From assembly GCA_934255105.1 (NCBI GenBank), contig CAKQNH010000421.1, positions 1 to 5,163 of the forward strand: DNA of 5,163 nt. Reading direction: 5' to 3'. The translations under genes were made by a program, and so were the position numbers. A model generated the notes under the pieces. The model did no database searches. It was not told the DNA's origin and saw nothing but the letters and a program-made list of their open reading frames with translations. This DNA comes from an uncultured Pirellulaceae bacterium (lineage in GTDB: Bacteria; Planctomycetota; Planctomycetia; Pirellulales; Pirellulaceae). This document shows, one piece after another, positions 1 to 5,163 of the stretch (position 1 is the first letter of the stretch; each line of letters begins with the position of its first letter).

Positions 1-93
1 TTCCTTCGAGCGGCGGTACTGCTCGCGAAAACTCTGCTTAGGGGCAACCGGCAATTCGCGTTGCCGGGCCCAGGTAGTAAAGCGATTATGCGT
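1..93 (-). other. In-frame C-terminal tail of lutB beyond the internal TAG (runs off window)
   Basis: Reading the minus strand in the same frame after the TAG at 94-96 gives 31 more codons with no stop up to the window edge. They include THNRFTTWARQ directly followed by RELPVAPKQSFREQYRR. The pattern N-R-F-x-x-W-x-R-Q-R-E-L-P-x-A-P-x-x-S-F-R-E is the normal C-terminal end of LutB/YkgF proteins, as I recall the family. There is no frameshift between the two parts and no ATG start within the tail, so this is the rest of lutB and not a separate gene. The true end of the gene lies just left of the window. Confidence 0.85.
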
Positions 94-1377
94 CTACCCA
101 TGGGGTAGCGCTCGAAGCCCGGCACGCGCCACCCAGCCGGCGGAGCGATACAGCCAAGGTGTCCCCAGCACGATGCGGGCGAACTTCATCGACAGACGTT
201 TTTCCAACGGGATCAACTTGCGCTCGGCCAGCTCACCACGCCAAGCGAGCAATTGATGGTGCAGCGGAATTTTCACGGGGCAGACATCCGTACACGAACC
301 GCACAGAGTACAGGCATAGGGCAAGGATGCGTGCCCCGCGGCATCGTGCGCGGGCCCGAGCACGCTGCCGATGGGGCCGGGGATCGTGGCCGAATAGCTG
401 TGGCCACCACTGCGGCGATAGACGGGGCAAGTGTTCATACAAGCGCCGCAGCGAATACACTGCAGCGACTCCCGATAGGTGGGCTGTGCCCTGATGTCCG
501 AGCGACCATTATCGACCATGACGATATGCATCTGCCCGCCGGGACGCGGGCCATGGAAGTGCGATGTGTAAGCCGTGATGGGCTGGCCCGTCGCGCTCCG
601 CGCCAGCAGACGAATGAATACGGCCAAGTCCTCCATACGCGGTATCAGCTTCTCTATGCCCATGCAGGCGATGTGCAGCGGGGGGAGCGACACACCCAGG
701 TCCGCGTTCCCTTCATTGGTACACACCACCACACCCCCAGAATTGGCAACCGCGAAATTCACGCCCGTGATGCCCGCCTGAGCCTGCAGGAATCGCTGCC
801 TGAGTTCACTGCGCGCGGCCCGGGCAAGGAATTTCGGATCGGAGTTACCTTGCGGAGTACCAATTTTTTCATGAAACGTTTGGCTAACTTCTTCTTTGCG
901 AAGGTGGATGGCCGGCAATACGATGTGGCTTGGTGTTTCCCCTCGCAATTGCACAATCCATTCTCCCAGATCCGTGTCGACAACTTCGATCCCCTGCGAT
1001 TCCAAATAGGGGTTGAGGTGGCACTCCTCGGTCAGCATCGACTTGCTCTTGACCACTCGCTGGACACCGTTTGTATGCAATATTTCGTGGACAATCCGGT
1101 TGTGCTCAGCGGCGTCTCGAGCCCAATGGACCGTGGCACCCTGGCGAGTCGCGTTCTGTTCAAACAGCTCTAGATAGCGTGGCAGGTCCGCCAGCGTATG
1201 AGCTTTGATCCGGCCCGCCAACTCGCGCAGATGCTCCCACTCGGGCAGGCTGTGCGCCATGCGATCGCGTTTCTGCCGCACAAACCAGAGCGCTCCATCA
1301 TGCCAGTGAGCCCGCCCCTGATCGTCAGTGAAACGGTTAGCCAGGGTGGCGTGATCGGGATGTGCGAGGGCAGACAT
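94..1377 (-). CDS. lutB: LutB-like lactate utilization iron-sulfur protein, interrupted by in-frame TAG
   Basis: The protein belongs to the LutB/YkgF family, which with LutA and LutC forms the cytoplasmic iron-sulfur complex that oxidises L-lactate to pyruvate. The 427 visible residues hold the N-terminal LUD domain (about 70-295, including HWARDAAEHN near 84-93 and the K-SKSMLTEE stretch at 110-118). Two ferredoxin-type motifs follow: CxxCxxCxxxCP with Cys 307, 310, 313, 317, and again Cys 356, 359, 362, 366. The start at 1377 fits the family N-terminus (HxxALWFVRQKRDR at 26-39), although only a weak GAG precedes it. Usual family length is about 460-480 residues, so this ORF ends early. The same frame continues past the TAG with the conserved LutB tail, so the stop lies inside the gene. 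lutA or lutC would be expected off the left edge and cannot be seen. The family call is firm. Lactate as substrate is inferred from the family. Confidence 0.93.
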   Translation of the reverse strand: MSALAHPDHATLANRFTDDQGRAHWHDGALWFVRQKRDRMAHSLPEWEHLRELAGRIKAHTLADLPRYLELFEQNATRQGATVHWARDAAEHNRIVHEILHTNGVQRVVKSKSMLTEECHLNPYLESQGIEVVDTDLGEWIVQLRGETPSHIVLPAIHLRKEEVSQTFHEKIGTPQGNSDPKFLARAARSELRQRFLQAQAGITGVNFAVANSGGVVVCTNEGNADLGVSLPPLHIACMGIEKLIPRMEDLAVFIRLLARSATGQPITAYTSHFHGPRPGGQMHIVMVDNGRSDIRAQPTYRESLQCIRCGACMNTCPVYRRSGGHSYSATIPGPIGSVLGPAHDAAGHASLPYACTLCGSCTDVCPVKIPLHHQLLAWRGELAERKLIPLEKRLSMKFARIVLGTPWLYRSAGWVARAGLRALPHG

Positions 1378-1383
1378 CTCTAG

Positions 1384-1393
1384 TTACCGGTAA
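1384..1393. repeat. Perfect 10-bp palindrome upstream of lutB (possible operator)
   Basis: TTACCGGTAA is a perfect palindrome that ends 6 bp before the lutB start codon and lies downstream of the candidate lutB promoter. A repressor bound there would block transcription or translation initiation. Ten-base palindromes also arise by chance, and no second copy was seen in the window. Confidence 0.25.
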
Positions 1394-1416
1394 AAGTGGC
1401 GAATGCGAAGCTCTAT

Positions 1417-1445
1417 ATTGTACTCATTTTGACGAGGCCTAGTAA
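1417..1445 (-). promoter_or_regulatory. Candidate promoter for lutB
   Basis: On the minus strand TACAAT (plus 1417-1422) matches the sigma70 -10 consensus at five of six bases. TTACTA lies 17 bp upstream (plus 1440-1445) as a poor -35. It would give a leader of about 30-35 nt before the lutB ATG. The weak -35 keeps this tentative. Confidence 0.3.
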
Positions 1446-1464
1446 CATATAGCCTGCCAACAGA

Positions 1465-1493
1465 TCTTTTCAATGGGCCGTTTTTGCTATACT
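1465..1493 (+). promoter_or_regulatory. Candidate extended -10 promoter for the aldolase-transporter-dehydratase operon
   Basis: TGCTATACT at 1485-1493 has the TG of an extended -10 and a TATACT hexamer one base from consensus. The -35 region (TCTTTT, 1465-1470, spacer 17) is poor, as is common with extended -10 promoters. The predicted start, near 1500, would leave a leader of roughly 100 nt before the aldolase ATG. A run of seven T at 1557-1563 lies in that leader without a convincing hairpin. Confidence 0.45.
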
Positions 1494-1598
1494 CTTGCCC
1501 CGCAGCAATGCGAAAGCTCTATCTCCCAACAGCCCCCAAGCTGCTTTGGTTCGTCCTTTTTTTGGTTGCACTAGCGTGCACTTGCGAGTCCCCCAACG

Positions 1599-2525
1599 AT
1601 GGCCCAACGTACTTTCCACGGCATTATTCCTCCCATGGTCACCCCGTTGAGCGATCGCGATACGCTTGACGTCGAAGGGACTGAGCGGTTGGTCGATCAC
1701 CTAATCGCCGGTGGCGTGCATGGGATTTTCATTTTGGGGACTACCGGGGAAGCCCCTAGCCTAAGTTATCGCTTGCGGCGTGAACTGATCGACCGCGTCT
1801 GCCAACTAGCCGCCGACCGCGTGCCGGTGCTAGTGGGAATTACCGACACCTCCTTTGTCGAATCGGTCCACTTGGCTCAGCACGCCGCCAGCGCCGGAGC
1901 GACCGCAGTGGTCCTTTCAACTCCCTACTATTTTCCCGCTGGGCAGACTGAACTGATCCGCTACATCCGCAATTTGGTTCCTGAGCTGCCATTGCCGCTG
2001 ATGCTGTACAACATGCCCAGCCTGACCAAGGTGTGGTTCAAACTGGAGACGCTGCAGCAGTTGTCACAGATTGATCAAATCGTGGGTATCAAAGATAGTA
2101 GCGGCGACATGGAATATTTTGAGCGGCTGATGAGCCTGCGGACGGTGCGACCCGATTGGTCGATTCTGCTGGGTCCCGAATCGAAGATCGGCCAGGCGAT
2201 GGCTCTGGGTGGTGACGGGGCCGTGACTGGAGGAGCTAATGTGTTTCCGACGCTGTTCGTCCAGTGCTACCAGGCCGCGCTCGAAGGGGACGCCGAGCGC
2301 GTGGCCCAATTGAGCCAAACCATCGACAAATTCCAACACATTTATGAGATCGGCAAATATGCTTCGCGGTTTATTAAAGCCACGAAATGTGCGTTGTCGA
2401 TCCAGGGCATCTGCGATGACTTCTTGGCTGAACCCTTCAATCGCTTTCACGCTCCCGAACGCGAGCGAGTGCAAGCCATCGTGCAAGCCATCGAACAGCA
2501 CGTACCCAACATGAAGCTGGCATAA
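1599..2525 (+). CDS. DapA/NanA-family pyruvate-dependent aldolase (NAL-like active site)
   Basis: This 308-residue protein is a complete class I aldolase of the dihydrodipicolinate synthase / N-acetylneuraminate lyase family, a cytoplasmic TIM barrel that forms a Schiff base between pyruvate and a lysine. Visible landmarks are the start [12 protein letters not shown] (6-17), the pyruvate-carboxylate loop GTTGEAPSL (47-55), PYY at 109-111, the catalytic Tyr137 in YNMP, and the Schiff-base Lys165 in GIKDSSGD. True DapA has Arg shortly after the YNxP motif to hold aspartate semialdehyde. Here that position is Leu142, as in sialic acid lyase, and Tyr137/Lys165 also fall at the numbers known for E. 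coli NanA. Lysine biosynthesis is therefore unlikely. A 2-keto-3-deoxy sugar acid or sialic-acid-like substrate is more probable, but it cannot be named. The start has only a weak GAG 10 nt upstream but fits the family. It is the first gene of a rightward unit, 122 bp before the transporter. Confidence 0.9.
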   Translation: MAQRTFHGIIPPMVTPLSDRDTLDVEGTERLVDHLIAGGVHGIFILGTTGEAPSLSYRLRRELIDRVCQLAADRVPVLVGITDTSFVESVHLAQHAASAGATAVVLSTPYYFPAGQTELIRYIRNLVPELPLPLMLYNMPSLTKVWFKLETLQQLSQIDQIVGIKDSSGDMEYFERLMSLRTVRPDWSILLGPESKIGQAMALGGDGAVTGGANVFPTLFVQCYQAALEGDAERVAQLSQTIDKFQHIYEIGKYASRFIKATKCALSIQGICDDFLAEPFNRFHAPERERVQAIVQAIEQHVPNMKLA

Positions 2526-2647
2526 CCGCCCCGCTCTCCCAAGCTTAGCATTTCGTAGCCCCAGTCCCCAGGCTTTGAATGGCCGCCCCGGAACGGTCGA
2601 AAGTCTTGGCGACTTCGGCTGCGGAAAACCATGAAGTCCCTATCGCA

Positions 2648-3847
2648 ATGTCTATGTCAGACTCCAGCAAGATCCTTACCGCTGGTGCATTTTTTTCTTT
2701 TTTTGCGTTTGGCTTTGTCGACAATCTCAAAGGGCCGCTGCTACCTGAGATCTTGCGCACGGAGGGAATGAACTACGCGCAGGGCGGCACATTCTTCTTA
2801 GCCGCCTACGTCGGTTTCAGCATAGCCACTCTGGCGTCGGGCGTGCTGGCGGACATGCTCAGCAATCGCCATGTGCTGCTGCTCTCGGCAGGCTGTCTAA
2901 TCGTCGGGGCAGGTGGTCTAAACATAGCCACATCGCTGCTGTTCCTGAACCTGTCCATGGCCATCGTCGGCTTGGGGTTGGGCGGGATCGAAGTTGGTGC
3001 CAACGGTCTGATGGTCGAGCTGCACAGCGTGGCTCGGGCGCGCTACCTCAACTTGCTGGGCACCTTCCATGGAGTTGGTTCCCTCACGGTTCCACTGGTC
3101 GTCGCATGGTTGATCACAGTCCCTCTGCAGTGGCCACAGATCTATCTCTGCTGTGTCCTGTTGGCAATTCCGCTGCTGGCGATCTTTGCGCCTGCGCGCA
3201 GAGGGAGCCTGGCGGAACCCGTGCGGCAGGTGAAATTAGAGGAGCAGGCGACCCGTTGGAGTTGGAGCGTTGGGCTGCGGCGGGGCTTCACCTGGCGGAT
3301 GGGATGGTTCTATTTGCTGATCTCCAGCTACGTGGCCGCAGAGCTAGGACTGGCCGCTTGGTTGGTCGAATATTTGCAAGAGGTACAGCAAGTCAGCGTT
3401 ACGGCCAGCTCTCTGTACTTGTCCAGTTTCTTCGGGCTGATTGTGCTGGGACGTTTCTTTGGCAGTTGGTGGGTCGAGCGTGTGGGCTACTTGCGGATGG
3501 TTGCCATCGCCTTGTGTGCCACGTTCGTCTGTCTAGGGGGAGGAATATTTGGACCCAGTGAATGGACGTGGCTGTTGCCCTTTTCGGGCCTCTTTATGTC
3601 GATCGTGTTTCCTACGGTAGCTGCCGCCGTGGCCGCCGCGCATCCCACCAGCGTAGGCTCCATACTCGGATTGTTATTCACGTTTGGCGGCGTCGGTGGG
3701 GCGCTGGGCCCGTGGGTTATCGGATTGGTCAGCCAGGCCTACGGCTTGAGTTGGGGACTGGCTACAACGCTCGGATTCTGCGCGATTGCACTCGTGGCTT
3801 TAGCCGTGCTGTCGCGTCCACAGGAAAGTCGATTGGAAGCAGGATGA
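2648..3847 (+). CDS. Major facilitator superfamily transporter, 12 TM, probable sugar permease
   Basis: This inner-membrane secondary transporter has 399 residues and twelve predicted hydrophobic helices, roughly at 8-28, 46-68, 75-93, 96-120, 135-157, 164-182, then 218-242, 253-272, 282-302, 307-330, 336-362 and 367-388. A charged central loop (about 183-215) separates the two six-helix halves. The MFS motif A is seen between helices 2 and 3 (G65-x-L-A-D69...N-R74). Helix 4 carries GLGLGGIEVGANGLMVEL, helix 5 GTFHGVGSLTVPL, and helix 7 YVAAELGLAAWLVEYL. These recall the fucose-permease-like branch, so a sugar or sugar-acid substrate is likely but unproven. An upstream in-frame ATG at 2579 would add 23 hydrophilic residues. 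I prefer 2648 because helix 1 then starts close to the N-terminus and a weak GAAG lies 11 nt upstream. A further ATG lies at 2654. The stop overlaps the next start (ATGA). Confidence 0.87.
   Translation: MSMSDSSKILTAGAFFSFFAFGFVDNLKGPLLPEILRTEGMNYAQGGTFFLAAYVGFSIATLASGVLADMLSNRHVLLLSAGCLIVGAGGLNIATSLLFLNLSMAIVGLGLGGIEVGANGLMVELHSVARARYLNLLGTFHGVGSLTVPLVVAWLITVPLQWPQIYLCCVLLAIPLLAIFAPARRGSLAEPVRQVKLEEQATRWSWSVGLRRGFTWRMGWFYLLISSYVAAELGLAAWLVEYLQEVQQVSVTASSLYLSSFFGLIVLGRFFGSWWVERVGYLRMVAIALCATFVCLGGGIFGPSEWTWLLPFSGLFMSIVFPTVAAAVAAAHPTSVGSILGLLFTFGGVGGALGPWVIGLVSQAYGLSWGLATTLGFCAIALVALAVLSRPQESRLEAG
3835..3846 (+). promoter_or_regulatory. Ribosome binding site and ATGA coupling junction
   Basis: GGAAG at 3835-3839 sits 4 nt before ATG 3844, followed by AGG at the junction itself. 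The ATG overlaps the transporter's TGA (3845-3847) as ATGA. This layout usually means translational coupling, and it fixes the dehydratase start at 3844. The same frame stays open further upstream inside the transporter gene, but those residues are not part of the dehydratase family. Confidence 0.75.
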
Positions 3848-4947
3848 ATACAGTAAATAGACAGTTGGCGAGCAGGGTCTTCAGCGCATTTGCAGGTAAG
3901 CGAGTGCTGGTCACAGGACATACTGGTTTCAAAGGTGCGTGGCTCAGCCTGTGGCTGGCCGAATTGGGGGCCCAAGTCTACGGCCTCTCCCTGCCTGCAA
4001 CGCAACCCAGCGGCATGTACAGTTACCTCAAGCCAACGACCTTCGGTGAAGAGTTGACGCTCGATATTGCTGACCGGCCAGCCGTGCAGGCCGCCGTCGA
4101 GGCCATCCAGCCCGATTTGGTGTTCCATCTGGCCGCGCAGGCACTCGTGCGACAGTCGTATGACGATCCATGGCACACGCTGCAAACCAACGTGATGGGG
4201 AGTGCCAGCCTGTTGGAAGCGGTGCGCCGATTGTCCAAAACTTGCCACACGATCTTTGTCACCAGCGACAAGTGCTACCGCAATCGCGAGTGGGTCTACT
4301 CATACCGCGAGAACGATGCGTTGGGGGGCAGAGATCCTTACTCGATGAGCAAGGCGGCGGCTGAGCTGGTAGCTGAATCGTGGCGCCGCTCGTTTTTTGA
4401 CAAATTGCCCCAAGCGTCTCGCGTCATATCGGTTCGGGCTGGCAATGTGATCGGTGGTGGTGACTACGCAGCAGACCGTTTGATACCCGACTGCGTGCGC
4501 GCCGCCGTAGCGCACCGACCGCTGGTCATTCGCAATCCGACTGCCACCCGCCCTTGGCAGCACGTGCTGGATTGCCTGTATGGCTATTTGCTGACTGCGG
4601 CGATTGTCCCCAGCTTACCTGCAAGCGAAGAATTGGAGTGCTTTAACTTCGGTCCCACCGATCCGCATGCGCATCGGGTGGCTAGCGTGGCGGAGCTGTT
4701 TTTCCAGCACTGGGCGCAGGCGACCCCTGGCGTGGTAATCGAGGCGGCAGTCAATCAGCCTGACGAGGCTCACTATTTGTCGTTGTCGATTGAAAAGGCG
4801 CAGCGACTATTGGGGTGGAGACCAGTCTGGTCCTTCGCTACCGCCATACAGCGGACTGCACAGTGGTATGCGGCTCAGCATCTGGAACAAGCTGATATGC
4901 TCGCCGTTTCGCGCCAGCAGATTGCTCAGTTCGCCCAGGACGCATAG
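3844..4947 (+). CDS. rfbG: CDP-glucose 4,6-dehydratase
   Basis: This 367-residue cytoplasmic enzyme of the extended short-chain dehydrogenase family converts CDP-D-glucose to CDP-4-keto-6-deoxy-D-glucose, the entry step to CDP-linked 3,6-dideoxysugars in O-antigens and other surface glycans (also called ddhB). The NAD-binding loop is G25-H-T-G28-F-K-G31 with the following AWL typical of this subfamily. The active site shows T140-S-D142-K143-C-Y and Y166-S-M-S-K170. Further family blocks are LAAQALVRQSYDDPW (97-110), RAGNVIGGGDYAADRLIPD (198-216) and NPTATRPWQHVLDCLYGYL (231-249). Lys after Asp in the TSDK motif, in place of Glu, separates CDP-glucose from dTDP-glucose dehydratases. Length matches the family (about 355-370). 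The usual neighbour, glucose-1-phosphate cytidylyltransferase, is not in the window. The gene overlaps the transporter by 4 nt and ends in TAG one base before a palindrome array. Confidence 0.94.
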   Translation: MNTVNRQLASRVFSAFAGKRVLVTGHTGFKGAWLSLWLAELGAQVYGLSLPATQPSGMYSYLKPTTFGEELTLDIADRPAVQAAVEAIQPDLVFHLAAQALVRQSYDDPWHTLQTNVMGSASLLEAVRRLSKTCHTIFVTSDKCYRNREWVYSYRENDALGGRDPYSMSKAAAELVAESWRRSFFDKLPQASRVISVRAGNVIGGGDYAADRLIPDCVRAAVAHRPLVIRNPTATRPWQHVLDCLYGYLLTAAIVPSLPASEELECFNFGPTDPHAHRVASVAELFFQHWAQATPGVVIEAAVNQPDEAHYLSLSIEKAQRLLGWRPVWSFATAIQRTAQWYAAQHLEQADMLAVSRQQIAQFAQDA

Positions 4948-5018
4948 TGTAGAACAGTTGTCCCAACTGTTTTGGAAACCATCGTAGAACAGTTGTCCCA
5001 ACTGTTTAGAAAATAACT

Positions 5019-5087
5019 GTAGAACAGTTGTCCCAACTGTTTGGGAAACAATCGTAGAACAGTTGTCCCAACTGTTTGGGGATAACC
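5019..5087. repeat. Higher-order dimer repeat, copy 2 (69 bp)
   Basis: This unit is core, spacer A (11 bp), core, spacer B (10 bp). It is identical over 69 bp to 5088-5156. The dimer at 4949-5018 is its diverged first copy (70 bp), with two changes in spacer A and several changes plus one extra base in spacer B. Confidence 0.9.
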
Positions 5088-5156
5088 GTAGAACAGTTGT
5101 CCCAACTGTTTGGGAAACAATCGTAGAACAGTTGTCCCAACTGTTTGGGGATAACC
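5088..5156. repeat. Higher-order dimer repeat, copy 3 (69 bp)
   Basis: This is a perfect copy of the preceding dimer, and a further core begins right after it at 5157. Exact identity of two adjacent 69-bp units points to recent duplication by slippage or unequal recombination. Confidence 0.9.
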
Positions 5157-5163
5157 GTAGAAC

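Larger units (their letters stand above)
4949..5163. repeat. Tandem array of 24-bp palindromic cores with alternating spacers (runs off window)
   Basis: Six complete cores start at 4949, 4984, 5019, 5054, 5088 and 5123, and a seventh starts at 5157 and is cut by the window end. Steps are 35, 35, 35, 34, 35 and 34 bp. Each core is GTAG, then the arm AACAGTTG, a TCC loop, the arm CAACTGTT, then T. The 8-bp arms are perfect inverted repeats. All six full cores are identical at all 24 positions, including the loop and flanks outside the stem. Spacers are 10-11 bp and alternate between two types: A, GGGAAACAATC, and B, GGGGATAACC, with variants in the first two. The array directly follows the dehydratase stop, so it would form the 3' end of that transcript. 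I recognise no named family. Possible roles are mRNA 3'-end hairpins, a protein-binding array, or a simple expanding repeat. Confidence 0.95.

Noticed and set aside
253..1173. 306-residue plus-strand ORF opposite lutB
   Set aside because: It is antisense to a well-supported gene, with Arg/His-rich translation and no recognisable domain. It is a typical GC-rich shadow frame.
1508..1669. Small plus-strand ORF with a signal-peptide-like N-terminus (MRKLYLP..., hydrophobic stretch ending ALAC) upstream of the aldolase
   Set aside because: It overlaps the first 71 bases of the aldolase in another frame, has no clear ribosome site, matches the lipobox poorly, and its second half is the shadow of the aldolase coding sequence.
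2579..2647. Upstream start for the transporter adding 23 residues
   Set aside because: The added residues are hydrophilic, not typical of this family, and no good ribosome site precedes 2579. It remains possible, so it is noted in the gene entry.
2526..2647. Terminator or promoter between aldolase and transporter
   Set aside because: No stable hairpin with a T-run and no convincing -10/-35 pair were seen. The genes are treated as one unit.
3562..3843. N-terminal extension of the dehydratase frame by 94 residues
   Set aside because: It lies inside the transporter gene, has shadow-like composition, and the family fold begins just after the ATG at 3844, which has its own ribosome site.
3859..3870. 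ACAGTTGG near the dehydratase start as a stray array element
   Set aside because: Only a half-arm of eight bases matches, with no inverted partner. This is consistent with chance.
4949..5163. CRISPR array
   Set aside because: Spacers are only 10-11 bp, are not unique and alternate between two sequences. No cas gene is in the window.
4926..5163. Long open minus-strand frame across the array that would encode a 23-residue repeat peptide and stays open to the window edge
   Set aside because: The core contains no stop in any minus-strand frame, so openness follows from the repeat itself. The 69-bp dimer is a multiple of three, which makes the peptide look periodic. No ATG or ribosome site supports it, and the first dimer is 70 bp and breaks the frame.

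Overview
The window is a stretch of bacterial chromosome, moderately GC-rich by eye, with two divergent transcription units and a striking tandem palindrome array at its right edge. Composition, weak Shine-Dalgarno signals and the general look of the proteins (LutB-type lactate protein, aldolase of the DapA/NanA family, CDP-glucose 4,6-dehydratase) would fit a planctomycete of the Pirellulales kind. That is an impression only, because no rRNA or marker gene is present.

Left part (1-1377, minus strand): a LutB-like iron-sulfur protein with a LUD domain and two CxxCxxCxxxCP clusters. Its reading frame is interrupted by an in-frame TAG at 94-96. The conserved LutB C-terminal tail (RQRELPVAPKQSFRE) continues in the same frame beyond the stop to the window edge, so the gene carries a nonsense codon, an assembly error, or a read-through site. 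Partner lut genes, if present, lie off the left edge.

Middle (1378-1598): a 221-bp divergent intergenic region with a fair extended -10 promoter for the rightward genes, a weaker candidate for lutB, and a perfect 10-bp palindrome just upstream of the lutB start.

Right unit (1599-4947, plus strand): a pyruvate-dependent class I aldolase of the DapA/NanA family, whose active-site residues look more like N-acetylneuraminate lyase than lysine-biosynthetic DapA; then a 12-helix major facilitator transporter; then a CDP-glucose 4,6-dehydratase that overlaps the transporter by ATGA and is probably translationally coupled to it. The first two look like a sugar-acid uptake and cleavage pair. The third belongs to deoxysugar biosynthesis for surface glycans, so the combination is unusual.

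Right edge (4949-5163 and beyond): one base after the dehydratase stop begins a tandem array of a 24-bp palindromic core. Six complete copies, all identical, and a seventh cut by the window end are spaced 34-35 bp apart. Two spacer types alternate, so the true repeat is a dimer of 69-70 bp. It is not a CRISPR and matches no mobile element that I recognise. It is the most unusual feature here.
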